Below, one piece after another: positions 1 through 8,128 of a stretch of 35,970 nucleotides of DNA. Each line of letters opens with the position of its first letter. The first letter of the stretch is position 1. The notes beneath the pieces were generated by a model that was given only the letters and a program-made list of their open reading frames with translations, had not been told where the DNA came from and searched no databases. Both the position numbers and the translations under genes were made by a program. The stretch comes from Candidatus Kuenenia stuttgartensis (lineage in GTDB: Bacteria > Planctomycetota > Planctomycetia > Gemmatales > Gemmataceae): assembly GCA_945897965.1 (NCBI GenBank), contig CAMDHK010000011.1, forward strand, positions 1-35,970. The letters are read 5' to 3'.

Positions 1-10
1 CATTTGCCCT

Positions 11-195
11 GAAGGGGCAAAATGTGATAGCCCAGGGCAACGCCCTGGGGAAATGGCCCAATAAAACCCCCAGCCCTGAAAGGGCGAAAGGGTTCGGTAG
101 CTGATTATCGCGCCCTTTCAGGGCTTATTTGATGGGGGATTTATTACCCGGGGTTGCGCTCCGCTTTACCCCGGGCTATCACATTTCGCCCCTTC
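11..195. repeat. Nested palindromic (REP/MITE-like) element
   Basis: The outer arms at 11-33 and 173-195 are 23-bp inverted repeats with one mismatch (core AATGTGATAGCCC). Inside them lie a hairpin at 31-49 (CCCAGGGC/GCCCTGGG), a 14-bp perfect inverted repeat at 73-86 and 111-124 (GCCCTGAAAGGGCG), and an arm pair at 147-154/168-175 (CCCGGGGT/ACCCCGGG). The whole stretch can fold as one long branched cruciform or RNA. Gene-free palindromes of this make-up occur as dispersed intergenic repeats in several environmental bacterial phyla. Calling it REP/MITE-like is inference, because other copies cannot be looked for here. No transposase is adjacent, and the element may extend past the left edge. 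Confidence 0.6.
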
Positions 196-328
196 GGGGC
201 TTAGGAACCACCGCCCGTCATTCTCCGTGAAAGCGGGGAATCCATGGATATTAAATGCCAAGAATGGAACTCCGCATACGCGAAGTTGACATTAAAGCGG
301 GTGCAAAATCTAAAGGTTCAAATGGAGG

Positions 329-357
329 AGTTGCAGTGGGGCTTCCCCATCGCAACT
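329..357. repeat. Intergenic hairpin
   Basis: AGTTGC at 329-334 pairs with GCAACT at 352-357, and GTGGGG at 336-341 pairs with CCCCAT at 345-350. There is a single A/C mismatch and a 3-nt loop. No T-run follows on either side, so it is not an obvious terminator. It lies in the gene-free left edge between the palindromic element and the tandem repeats. Confidence 0.4.
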
Positions 358-450
358 AATCTGCCTTTAAACAAGCTAATATCAATCAATGGGAAGTAAA
401 AGTGGCGGAGGTTAGAAGTCGGGCTAGCGAAGCGAAGGGCCCTTTTCCCG

Positions 451-603
451 GAGGGAAGAGGGTTGGGAGTTGGGGGAAAAAGAAAGAAAAAATGGTGGTG
501 TAAAAGCTAGAGGGAAGAGGGTTGGGAGTTGGGGGAAAAAGAAAGAAAAAATGGTGGTGTAAAAGCTAGAAAGAAGAGGGTTGGGAGTTGGGGAAAAAGA
601 AAG
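451..603. repeat. 59-bp tandem repeat, 2.6 copies, G-rich
   Basis: Units start at 451, 510 and 569, a period of 59 bp. Copies one and two are essentially identical over 451-568, and the third is a partial, slightly diverged copy. Each of the first two units has four G-runs on the plus strand (GGG, GGG, GGG, GGGGG separated by 4, 2 and 4 nt), which fits the canonical intramolecular G-quadruplex pattern. The third unit keeps three runs. The rest of each unit is purine-rich followed by TGGTGGTGTAAAAGCTAG. There are no unique spacers, so it is not a CRISPR array, and no coding frame runs through it. Confidence 0.85.
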
Positions 604-618
604 TAATACAAAAGCAAG

Positions 619-646
619 AAGCTCATCCAGCGAAGTGGATGAGCTT
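619..646 (-). terminator. Probable rho-independent terminator of the leftward operon
   Basis: There is an 11-bp perfect stem, AAGCTCATCCA/TGGATGAGCTT, with a 6-nt loop. Read on the minus strand the stem is followed by CTTGCTTTTG, which is T-rich but interrupted. It lies about 50 nt past the stop of the leftward PQQ-propeller gene, where the end of that operon is expected. Confidence 0.5.
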
Positions 647-696
647 GAAGGGATTAAAATAAGAACACTACAAAGTCTTTTAGATATTGCATTTTT

Positions 697-1914
697 TTAC
701 TTTGAGCCAATGCAGTAGAGGGTTGAATCGGAGCGCAGGAAAATCTTCCCGCCTGAAACCGCGGGCGTGCATTGGATTGTATCTTTAATTTCGTTGGTTG
801 CGATAAGCTCCGTTTTTTCGCCTAGGCTCACAACAAAAGCAGAGCCTTCCTCGTTGATTAGATAAAGATGATTGCCCGCAATGATGGGTGAACCCGAGAA
901 TGGGCCCTTCATGCGAACCTGAGCAACTTCCTTACCATCCTTAGCTTCAAATACATTGAGGCCGATGCTTGATAGGCCATAGACTTTGCCTTTGTGAACT
1001 AGTGGGGAGGCGTAGCCACCTACCAACTTGTTGGACTTCCATTGTGGAACAGGAACCTTCTTGCCTGAGGATGGGGATAGGACAAGTGTTTCTTTTCCTG
1101 GTGCAAGAAGAAGGCCTTCGCCCAAGGTGGGGGAGGGAATGGTAGAAGGGCCGGAGCTTGCGAGGGACCAGTTTTCTTTGCCCGTAAGTGCATCAACGCT
1201 AAGAACGGAGCTATCGGTTTGCAGAATGACTTCAGCGGTGCCATTGGCGTTGGGCATAATAAGCGGGCTGCTCCAGTTGATGGTTCTGGGTCGGTTGAAC
1301 TTCCAGAGGTTTTTGCCAGTATTAGCATCAATGCCTAGTACGAAGGAATCGCCAGCGTTATCCATGGGGATGACAAGCACATCTTTCCAAAGAACGGGGG
1401 AGGAAGCCATGCCTACCATGTTGGTGATATCTGGGTAGTCAAGTGCGAGGGAACGATACCAGAGGAGGTTTCCATCGCGGTCGAGTGCAGCAACGTCGGC
1501 GCAGGCAAAGAGAGCAAAAATGCGCTGGCCATCGGTTGCTGGGGTTGGGGCAGCCATGTTGGTTTTGGGATGGCAGTTGGTGTTGCCTGTTGCGTTGAAT
1601 TGTCGTTCCCAAAGCTTGGAACCTTTATTGGGATCGAAAGCCATCACATGAAGGCGGGATTCTTTGTAGTTAGAACTAGAGGTAAGAAAAAGTCTGCCAC
1701 CCGCGATAACAGGACTGGATAACCCGCGCCCTTGAAGTGGTGTTTTCCAGAGGAGGCCTTCGGCTGCGGACCATTTTAAAGGTAGGTTTTGTTCTTCGGA
1801 TACGGCAGAGCCGCCAGGGCCACGGAACTGGGGCCAATCAGCAGCATGAAGAATACCGGTGAGGATAAAGGCACCTAGAAAAACTCGGACGATAGTTGAA
1901 TTGAGTGTGTACAT
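697..1914 (-). CDS. Secreted PQQ-like beta-propeller (BamB-like) repeat protein
   Basis: The 405-aa product has an N-terminal signal peptide (hydrophobic stretch VFLGAFILTGILHA, cleavage near HAA-DW). The mature protein opens with WPQFRGPGG, a motif typical of the many secreted PQQ-propeller proteins of planctomycetes. Propeller-type repeats follow along the whole length (for example SSPVIAGGRLFLTSSS, ASPLVHKGKVYGLSS, GSPIIAGNHLYLINEEG and a last blade ending in DSTLYCIGS). The family forms eight-bladed propellers. Many members are not enzymes, and no quinoprotein dehydrogenase residues can be assigned here, so the function is unknown. The ATG overlaps the stop of the preceding secreted protein by one base (TAATG), which indicates translational coupling and a joint extracytoplasmic role. 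Confidence 0.8.
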   Translation of the reverse strand: MYTLNSTIVRVFLGAFILTGILHAADWPQFRGPGGSAVSEEQNLPLKWSAAEGLLWKTPLQGRGLSSPVIAGGRLFLTSSSNYKESRLHVMAFDPNKGSKLWERQFNATGNTNCHPKTNMAAPTPATDGQRIFALFACADVAALDRDGNLLWYRSLALDYPDITNMVGMASSPVLWKDVLVIPMDNAGDSFVLGIDANTGKNLWKFNRPRTINWSSPLIMPNANGTAEVILQTDSSVLSVDALTGKENWSLASSGPSTIPSPTLGEGLLLAPGKETLVLSPSSGKKVPVPQWKSNKLVGGYASPLVHKGKVYGLSSIGLNVFEAKDGKEVAQVRMKGPFSGSPIIAGNHLYLINEEGSAFVVSLGEKTELIATNEIKDTIQCTPAVSGGKIFLRSDSTLYCIGSK

Positions 1915-3071
1915 TACTTAGCGCTCCCTTCTTGTTTGGCGATGGTGTAAGGAATCTTGACGCCTGCGAAATCGGTAAGTCTAAGTTGGAACTCCCATTT
2001 TTGGGCCCAACTCTCGGTCTGATTATTTTGGCAGATCTTAAGAAGAATATCGTTCACACCTTTTTTAAGGTGGATGGGAGCAGCGTGTTGATCCATGGTC
2101 ATGCCATGGTGATACTCATCGCGTGCAAAGATTTGTTTGCCATCATGAAAAATCTTGAGTGAGGTGATGCAGCCTGCCCGAACATAAACGGTGCCCTCAG
2201 CGGGGCTGTTAATGCGCGTGAAAGCATAGGCGGTGGCTTCCTTCTTTTTACCAAGCACTTTGTTAATATCGATGACGCCATAGGAATCTTCAGTGGTGAA
2301 ATTGATCCATTTAATTGCGCCTTCTTTACCTTCGTAAGAAGCATCAAGCTTGACATCTTTTTCAGGTGGGTAGGGCAGGTCGAAGCCTTTGTTCTTGGTG
2401 TTATCAAAGGGCCCGACCAGATACCAGGTGCGAACAAAGCCGAAGTGTGCGGGAAGATCAACTGTCTCGCCTAGGCCTTTAAGCTCTTTGGCAAGTGTAT
2501 CGACTTGGTCTTTATCGGAAGCGCTCATGAAAGCTTTACGGAAAGTGGCCTTGGCTTCTGAGTCTTTTTTAGCTTTCTTTTGGGTGGAGCCTTCATCGAT
2601 GAGAAGGGCGATTGCTTCGCGCCTGAGTTCTGCTGCGGGGTCAGTAATGAAGGATGGGATCAAGCTCTGAGCTTTATCTTTGTCTGCTGATTGCAGGATT
2701 TCAAATGCGAGCTTGCGGCCCAGGGCGGGCTTTGAAGTATCTTTTACTAGGGCGGTGATTTTTTCGAGGGGCAATGCCTTAGTGTTGCCGTTGGCTTTTT
2801 CAACAATCGCATTGATTGCAGAACGAAGCCAGTTGGAAAGCACAGGCTGGCTGGCATCCATGGCTGCAAGAACTTCGGGTAGCGCATCGGGTGAAAGATT
2901 GGCAATCTGCTTCCAAGCCTTTTGAGCTTCGATATTGCCTAGGCCACTTTTTCCAACCTTGCGAATAGGCTCAAGAATTTTAGAAACATTCCCAGACGAT
3001 TCTTGCACCCATGCCAGGGCGTTGGTGCCCAAACAAACAACCAAAGCGAGAAGAAGCGCAGTGATTCTCAT
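1914..3071 (-). CDS. Secreted HEAT-like repeat protein with C-terminal beta-rich domain
   Basis: The 385-aa product has a signal peptide (LLLALVVCLGTNALA). Residues about 30-200 are helical and HEAT/ARM-like (for example AAELRREAIALLIDEGS). From about residue 205, after FVRTWYLVGPFDN, a beta-rich domain follows. The WYxxGPF motif recurs in planctomycete secreted proteins carrying HEAT repeats or propellers. The start is supported by GAGG six bases upstream of the ATG. The gene is 32 nt downstream of dapB and overlaps the propeller gene by 1 nt. No catalytic residues are recognisable. A periplasmic or surface scaffold/binding role is inference. Confidence 0.65.
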   Translation of the reverse strand: MRITALLLALVVCLGTNALAWVQESSGNVSKILEPIRKVGKSGLGNIEAQKAWKQIANLSPDALPEVLAAMDASQPVLSNWLRSAINAIVEKANGNTKALPLEKITALVKDTSKPALGRKLAFEILQSADKDKAQSLIPSFITDPAAELRREAIALLIDEGSTQKKAKKDSEAKATFRKAFMSASDKDQVDTLAKELKGLGETVDLPAHFGFVRTWYLVGPFDNTKNKGFDLPYPPEKDVKLDASYEGKEGAIKWINFTTEDSYGVIDINKVLGKKKEATAYAFTRINSPAEGTVYVRAGCITSLKIFHDGKQIFARDEYHHGMTMDQHAAPIHLKKGVNDILLKICQNNQTESWAQKWEFQLRLTDFAGVKIPYTIAKQEGSAK

Positions 3072-3103
3072 GACAGCCTCTAATAGATGATGACAACTTA
3101 AGC

Positions 3104-3901
3104 TTAGCCGATGCCAAGCACATCATTCATAGAGTAACTGCCCGCAGGCTTGTCCGCCAGAAATTTAGCTGCAAGAAGTGCACCACGGGCATAACTATCG
3201 CGGGTATGGCCTTTGTGCACGAGTTCCATGGTTTCGCCCAGGGTGCTGAATATTACGGTGTGCTCGCCCACATTATCGCCCACACGAACGGCATGAATGC
3301 CTATTTCTGAAGGCTTTCGTTCGCCTACCAGACCTTCGCGACCATGCAATAATTCGGTTTGGCCCTGAACTTCCTGCACGATCTTGGCAAACTGCAGCGC
3401 AGTCCCACTAGGGGAATCTTTTTTGAATCGGTGATGTCTTTCGATAACCTCGACATCGAATCCTTTATCTGCAAGCAAGGTGGATGCAACCTTGACGAGT
3501 TCGAAAAGAACATTAACCACGAGGCTCATGTTGGGTGCAAATAGAATTGCAATTTCATGTGCTGCAGATTCGAGGGCTTTCTTTTCGGCAGCGGTATGCC
3601 CGGTGGTTGCGATCACTAGCGGGATTTTTCTTTGCAGGCAGATGGGCAATACATTCATCGTGCCTTCAGGGGTGGAAAAATCGATGATGGCACTAACAAC
3701 TTGATCGATGGGGATTTGGGAACGAAGTGGTACGCCTAGATGGCCGATGCCTGCGATTTCGCCTGCATCTTTTCCCATCATAGGATGACCATGGTATTCG
3801 AGAGCGCAGGCGATTTTCAACGCTGGGTCTTCTTTGCCCAATGCAACAAGCCTTTGCCCCATTCTTCCGCCAGCACCGTTGATCCCGATTGCAATCTTCA
3901 T
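3104..3901 (-). CDS. dapB: 4-hydroxy-tetrahydrodipicolinate reductase
   Basis: The enzyme reduces the DapA product to tetrahydrodipicolinate with NAD(P)H, a step in lysine and diaminopimelate synthesis in the cytoplasm. The 265-aa length is normal. The N-terminal Rossmann motif GINGAGGRMGQRL binds the cofactor. ATTGHT (about residue 99) and PNMSLVVNVLFELV (about 123) are conserved family segments. HHRFKKDSPSGTA (about 155) carries the catalytic histidine, the lysine and the substrate-binding DSPSGT loop. An AAGGA Shine-Dalgarno sequence lies in the 17-nt gap after thrC, so the two aspartate-family genes are co-transcribed. Confidence 0.96.
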   Translation of the reverse strand: MKIAIGINGAGGRMGQRLVALGKEDPALKIACALEYHGHPMMGKDAGEIAGIGHLGVPLRSQIPIDQVVSAIIDFSTPEGTMNVLPICLQRKIPLVIATTGHTAAEKKALESAAHEIAILFAPNMSLVVNVLFELVKVASTLLADKGFDVEVIERHHRFKKDSPSGTALQFAKIVQEVQGQTELLHGREGLVGERKPSEIGIHAVRVGDNVGEHTVIFSTLGETMELVHKGHTRDSYARGALLAAKFLADKPAGSYSMNDVLGIG

Positions 3902-3918
3902 GAAATGCTTCCTTATGC

Positions 3919-5325
3919 TTAAGCGTAAACTTCAATGGCCTTGATGATATCATCAAGACTGTTAGGCACCTGAACTGCGCGGTTTGCAAATCCTGCCCTG
4001 CGCACTCCCCTTACCCCAAGAACATCGTCAAAGGTTTTTTGATCTGAACTATGATATGCGACTGTTGCAGTGGAATCTTTCATTTGATGTGCGGTAAGAA
4101 TGCAGACCACTCTATCGGAGGGAGCAATAATGCCTTCGGCTCTTAATTTTTTGGCGCCCGCAACACTTGCAGCAGATGCAGGTTCGCAGCCCATGCCGCC
4201 TGCGCCTACTTTTGCCTTGGCATCCATGATTTCTTGATCGTTGGTTTCTCTTACTAAGCCGTTGCAAAACTCAATCGCTCGCAAACCTTTAACCAAGTTG
4301 ACAGGCCGGTTGATTTCAATCGCACTTGCAATGGTGGATGCCCTGCGGTTCTCTGTGTCCATGTCGGTATAGAACTGATTCATCACCGGCTTATTCGGTT
4401 CACCTTTATTCCAAGAGACGCTATTCATATTGGTGAGAAGATTGAAGGTATTGGCACCCGCGGCGTTGATAACTGCAAGCCTGGGGATTTTGCTGATAAG
4501 TCCCAAATGCTTGAGCTCGATGAAAGCTTTGCCAAAGGCAGAGCTGTTGCCGAGATTTCCACCGGGAACTACGATCCAATCAGGGGATTCCCATCGTAGA
4601 GCCTCGAGCACACGATACATTACGGTCTTCTGGCCTTCGAGCCTGAATGGGTTGATGCTGTTTACGAGGTAGATGCCCATTTTTTTTGCAATTTGCTGAA
4701 CGCGCTGCATTGCATCATCGAAGTCGCCAGCGATTTGGATTGTAAGGGCGCCGTGATCGAGGGCTTGTGCGAGTTTACCGTAAGAGATTTTGCCACTACC
4801 GATGAACACGATGCCGCGCATAAGACCAGTGGCAGAACAATAAAGAGAAAGGGAGGCGCTGGTGTTGCCGGTGCTGGCGCAGGCCGCTCTTTTTGCACCT
4901 GTCATGTGGGCATGAGTGAAAGCCGCAGTCATGCCGTTATCTTTAAAACTTCCGGAGGGATTCATACCTTCGTATTGAAGGAAAAGATTGCCGTTGTTGA
5001 CACCAACATATTGAGCAACATGATCAGATTGCCTGAGCAGGGTCTGCCCTTCGCCAATGGTGAGAACAGAGGGTTTGGGAGCGAAAGGAAGAAGTTCGTA
5101 GAAGCGCCAAACGCCACTGAAAGACAAAGGCTCATGTCTAAGCGACCACTTGGCTTCGAAATCTTTTAAGGATTTGGGTACGGGGAGTTTATCCCAATCG
5201 TAAGCGACATCCATAATGCCCCCACATTTGGGGCAAGCGAAGGCGGTGTCATCGAGGGAGTTGGTACCCCCGCAATGTGGCATGACACAGCGTTGGAAAA
5301 CAAGATTATCATTAAAGGCAGTCAT
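3919..5325 (-). CDS. thrC: Threonine synthase
   Basis: A PLP enzyme converting O-phosphohomoserine to threonine. It has an N-terminal zinc-ribbon-like segment (CVMPHCGG, then CPKCGG). The PLP lysine is in [11 protein letters not shown] (about residue 125), and [14 protein letters not shown] (about 260) is the phosphate-binding loop. This layout matches the archaeal/plant-like class of about 400-470 aa rather than the shorter E. coli type. The frame opens at a GTG two codons upstream (5331). I prefer the ATG at 5325 (MTAFNDN), although neither start has a clear Shine-Dalgarno. The gene sits 53 nt below ribonuclease D and 17 nt above dapB, in one leftward operon. Confidence 0.94.
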   Translation of the reverse strand: MTAFNDNLVFQRCVMPHCGGTNSLDDTAFACPKCGGIMDVAYDWDKLPVPKSLKDFEAKWSLRHEPLSFSGVWRFYELLPFAPKPSVLTIGEGQTLLRQSDHVAQYVGVNNGNLFLQYEGMNPSGSFKDNGMTAAFTHAHMTGAKRAACASTGNTSASLSLYCSATGLMRGIVFIGSGKISYGKLAQALDHGALTIQIAGDFDDAMQRVQQIAKKMGIYLVNSINPFRLEGQKTVMYRVLEALRWESPDWIVVPGGNLGNSSAFGKAFIELKHLGLISKIPRLAVINAAGANTFNLLTNMNSVSWNKGEPNKPVMNQFYTDMDTENRRASTIASAIEINRPVNLVKGLRAIEFCNGLVRETNDQEIMDAKAKVGAGGMGCEPASAASVAGAKKLRAEGIIAPSDRVVCILTAHQMKDSTATVAYHSSDQKTFDDVLGVRGVRRAGFANRAVQVPNSLDDIIKAIEVYA

Positions 5326-5378
5326 ACGCACCGGAAAGCATATGGGTAATGTAAAAAATATAGAAACCGAGACTCAAT

Positions 5379-6563
5379 TTAGAGTTTCGGTTTAGAGTCA
5401 TCATACTCAAAAGGGGACTCGTTATCGACCCGAGCTAGCCTTAAAGATGTCTTTCCTTCAAGAAAATCCATTAAAACCGGAAATACATGCTTCAGACGCC
5501 ACCCTTTTGCAAGAGAATTAGTACCAGAAAGTGAAGTATTGTCAATTTTAGAGCGAACTAGCTCGCGTAAATCAGAGGCGGTAGCGACCAAGCCTGGTAT
5601 AAGGCTTTTACGGTTACATAGGTCGCCAAGCAGCCCTGCCATCACTTGCCCGATAAGGCCTACTTGGGGTGCATCGGGTTTGGTTTCATCTTGAAGGGGC
5701 AAGGTATCAAGAGGGAGTGCCCGCGCTTTTTGGATAGCAGCCATGATTTCTTCGGAATCGCGATGCTGAATGCCCCTAAAGGCTAAAATATCTTGAGCTT
5801 TCTGAGGGTTTCGTTTGACAATATCAGCAATAAGATCATCGCGAAGGATGGCACGGGGCGGGCGATTGCGCTTAGCAGCAAATTCTTCGCGCCAAGCAAC
5901 GATTTCGCGCACCATCGCCAAGCGCTTGCGATCAAATCCCCCGGTTCCTTTAACCTTGCGCCAGCGTTCGCCAATCGGTTCATCAAGGTTGGATCTTGCT
6001 TGGAGATCAGCAAATTCTTCTTCGGCCCAATCGATCCTGTCGAGTTCGAGAAGCCTTGCAGAAATTTTCTCATGGCACTGCAAAAGATAGCGAACATCAT
6101 CAAATGCGTAGGTGATCTGATCAGCAGTTAGCGGGCGAATGCGCCAGTCGGTGAGGGTTTCCTGCTTGGAAAGTCGGGTGCCTGCAAAGGTTTGCACTAA
6201 TGTACCATAGCCTGCGGGGTAGCCGACTCCTATCAACCCTGCAGCCACCTGAATATCAAACAATCTAGCAGGGGCTTTTCCGGATAAATGCTGGCAGATG
6301 CGGATTTCTTCCCTGCCTGCATGAACGATAACATTGCGTTTTCCATCGGTTACTAAATCCCAAAATGCCCCGAGTGATCCAATAGCGATGGCATCGATAA
6401 CAAAAAGATCTTCTGGGGTTGCAACCTGAACCAGGCATAATTCAGGGCGAAAGGATTCTTCGCTTACAAACTCCGTATCAAAACCAAACACACTGCTTTT
6501 GGCAATTTTCTCGCAACTCTTAAGGAAATCAGCTTCATTAGCCACAAAATGCTCGCGCATCAT
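5379..6563 (-). CDS. rnd: Ribonuclease D (3'-5' exoribonuclease, DEDD family, HRDC domain)
   Basis: The exonuclease domain (about 1-190) shows Exo I FDTEFV and Exo III YAFDDVRYLL (Tyr-x3-Asp, DEDDy type). At Exo II it reads HAGREEIRI, where the family normally has Asp in the position of the second Glu, a conservative change. An HRDC region follows (about 215-290, with WREEFAAKRNRPPRAILRD). RNase D trims 3' ends of tRNA precursors and other stable RNAs. The open frame extends to 6605, but the ATG at 6563 has AGGGA seven bases upstream and gives a 394-aa protein that begins shortly before Exo I, so that start is preferred. It leads the operon with thrC and dapB. Confidence 0.9.
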   Translation of the reverse strand: MMREHFVANEADFLKSCEKIAKSSVFGFDTEFVSEESFRPELCLVQVATPEDLFVIDAIAIGSLGAFWDLVTDGKRNVIVHAGREEIRICQHLSGKAPARLFDIQVAAGLIGVGYPAGYGTLVQTFAGTRLSKQETLTDWRIRPLTADQITYAFDDVRYLLQCHEKISARLLELDRIDWAEEEFADLQARSNLDEPIGERWRKVKGTGGFDRKRLAMVREIVAWREEFAAKRNRPPRAILRDDLIADIVKRNPQKAQDILAFRGIQHRDSEEIMAAIQKARALPLDTLPLQDETKPDAPQVGLIGQVMAGLLGDLCNRKSLIPGLVATASDLRELVRSKIDNTSLSGTNSLAKGWRLKHVFPVLMDFLEGKTSLRLARVDNESPFEYDDSKPKL

Positions 6564-6606
6564 TAAAATCCCTGACAAAGTTGTTAAATCACTACTGCAA
6601 TACAAA

Positions 6607-6638
6607 AATGATTATGCCTCATTTATAATCATTGTCAT
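6607..6638. promoter_or_regulatory. Palindrome and candidate promoters between rnd and the Sm-like ORF
   Basis: A perfect 9-bp inverted repeat (AATGATTAT at 6607-6615, ATAATCATT at 6625-6633) lies in the divergent gap. On the minus strand, ATGACA (6638-6633) and CATAAT (6616-6611) are 16 nt apart, a plausible sigma70-type promoter for rnd. On the plus strand TATAAT (6624-6629) is a perfect -10 without a clear -35. The palindrome overlaps both, so it could be an operator. This is pattern-based only. Confidence 0.35.
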
Positions 6639-6725
6639 ACCTTTTATTCTAGGATGGATTAAAATTAATGTTAATGCGACCAGTGTTGTGATAACTGAAC
6701 CAAAGCTTCCCCAAGCGAGGGCCTT

Positions 6726-6989
6726 ATGATTGAAGAGTACCTGAATCAAAAAGTGGTGATAGATTTACATAGCCCTTATGTCTGCCTTGGAACCCTCACC
6801 CGCTTTGATGAGGGCTTTTTTGAAGTCGTTAATGCGGATCTTCATGACCTACGCGACACCAAAACCTCCAGAGAAAACTACATAGCAGCATCACTTTCGA
6901 CAGGCATTAAACGCAATCGCAAGAAAATTCTGGTCTCCCGCAGAGACATCATCTCGGTTTCCCTGCTTGCAGATGTCATGGATGAATAA
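6726..6989 (+). CDS. Small Sm/LSm-like protein of unknown function
   Basis: The 87-aa ORF has GAGGG four bases before its ATG and is divergent from ribonuclease D. I do not recognise a named family. The pattern of strands resembles an Sm fold: KVVIDL (about 9-14), a bent pair YVCLGTLTRFDEGFFEVVNADLHD (residues 18-41, with the Gly and FDE spaced as in an Sm1 motif), a variable charged insert, then KKILVSRRDIISVSLLADV (67-85) in the Sm2 position. The RG of true Sm2 motifs is absent, so the fold is an inference. The low-complexity-free sequence, good ribosome binding site and separate promoter region argue that it is a real gene. Its position next to an RNA-processing enzyme hints at an RNA-related role. 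Confidence 0.6.
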   Translation: MIEEYLNQKVVIDLHSPYVCLGTLTRFDEGFFEVVNADLHDLRDTKTSRENYIAASLSTGIKRNRKKILVSRRDIISVSLLADVMDE

Positions 6990-6993
6990 GGGT

Positions 6994-8076
6994 TTATTTC
7001 TTATCCCATGCATTGGTGAAGAATCTGACCCAGTTGCCATGCGAGATCTTTGCAATATCCGCATCGTTATAACCTCTCAGCTTTAATAAAGCTGGAAAGC
7101 CCTGCAAATCTGCAATGGTATCGATGTCGCCGGGAGATTGCTCGGTACCAAACCCACCATCCAAATCGGTTCCCAAAGCCGCATGATCCGAATTTCCTGC
7201 AAGCTGGCAAACCCTATCGATATGATCGATGACGGTGTTCATGGTGACGCCACTTTCTTTTACCGTGGTTTTACCGCGAACCCAATTTGGGTATAGCATC
7301 CAGTTGTCGAAAGCAGCACCAATAACAGCTTTTCGAGAAATAAGCTTTTTAATCTGATCATCGGTAAGTTGCCTTTGGTCGGGCACTAACGCCCTGCAAT
7401 TATGATGGCTTGCAAGTACGGGCCCGCCATAAAGTTCCATGGCTTCATCAAAGCATTGGTCTGAAAGATGGGTGATATCCAAAATCATGCCACAAGCCTG
7501 CATCTCTTTTAAAAGATCGGGGCCCATGGGGAAAAAGCCACCAATGGTGCTGGTGCCATGTGCGTAGGGGCTGACGCCATAATGTGCGGGGCCGATGATT
7601 CGTAAACCCAGATCAAACCAATGATGAACCTGGCTGGGGTGAAGAACAGGGTCTGCGCCTTCCATGCTTAGGATAAAGCCCAGAGGTTCGGTCTCGGACA
7701 CAGGTTCCTGCCAGCGTTGGACATGATTTACAAGATCTTTAGAATTCTTGATAAAGCGTAATTGCCCCGCCTCAACCATGGCTTCGTAGTAGGCGAGTTG
7801 GCCCCTTCCTGCGGCATACGAAGCGGGCATGGATTCGTAGCGCTGCAGGGGTGGCATCATGCCCTGTCGCATGAGCCTTGCAAGGAGAGTTGCGATAAAA
7901 ATGCCTACTTTTCCCTTACGAAGCTCGGGAAATGAGACGGTGCCCACGCCACGGCCTTTGCCGGTCATGAGTAGTTCATTTTCCCGCTTTCTAATAAGGG
8001 AAACATCGAGTCGGAGGTCTCGATTCCAGTCCAGGGCATTCCATGCAAGATCTAGATGAGCATCGAAAATTAGCAT
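6994..8076 (-). CDS. Membrane dipeptidase-like peptidase, M19 family
   Basis: A zinc-dependent dipeptidase of the renal dipeptidase/AC-peptidase family. Visible metal-site segments are DAHLDLAWN (HxD, residues 5-13 of the chosen start), SMEGADP (bridging Glu), DITHLSD (His), ASHHNCRAL (His) and LGTDLDGGFG (Asp). The open frame starts at 8118, but GGAAAGAG precedes the ATG at 8076 and MLIFDAHLDLAW is the usual M19 beginning, giving 360 aa. There is no signal peptide, so it is probably cytoplasmic. The stop is only 5 nt from the stop of the convergent Sm-like gene. The substrate is unknown; M19 members also hydrolyse D-amino-acid dipeptides. Confidence 0.88.
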   Translation of the reverse strand: MLIFDAHLDLAWNALDWNRDLRLDVSLIRKRENELLMTGKGRGVGTVSFPELRKGKVGIFIATLLARLMRQGMMPPLQRYESMPASYAAGRGQLAYYEAMVEAGQLRFIKNSKDLVNHVQRWQEPVSETEPLGFILSMEGADPVLHPSQVHHWFDLGLRIIGPAHYGVSPYAHGTSTIGGFFPMGPDLLKEMQACGMILDITHLSDQCFDEAMELYGGPVLASHHNCRALVPDQRQLTDDQIKKLISRKAVIGAAFDNWMLYPNWVRGKTTVKESGVTMNTVIDHIDRVCQLAGNSDHAALGTDLDGGFGTEQSPGDIDTIADLQGFPALLKLRGYNDADIAKISHGNWVRFFTNAWDKK

Positions 8077-8128
8077 GTTTTTTTCTCTTTCCGGGTTTGG
8101 CAAGTAGTCATTAGGCATGTCGCAATGT

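Noticed and set aside
11-195. Group II intron or other catalytic RNA
   Set aside because: The hairpins are simple GC-rich inverted repeats. No conserved domain V-like or other ribozyme core was recognised, and no reverse transcriptase is nearby.
451-603. CRISPR array
   Set aside because: The whole 59-bp unit repeats with no unique spacers between copies, and there are no cas genes nearby.
1028-1438. 136-codon plus-strand ORF inside the PQQ-propeller gene
   Set aside because: It is an antisense shadow. The minus strand encodes a full, recognisable secreted propeller protein here.
5326-5378. Riboswitch or leader controlling thrC and dapB
   Set aside because: The gap to rnd is about 50 nt with no strong hairpin or terminator, too short for a lysine or threonine attenuation device.
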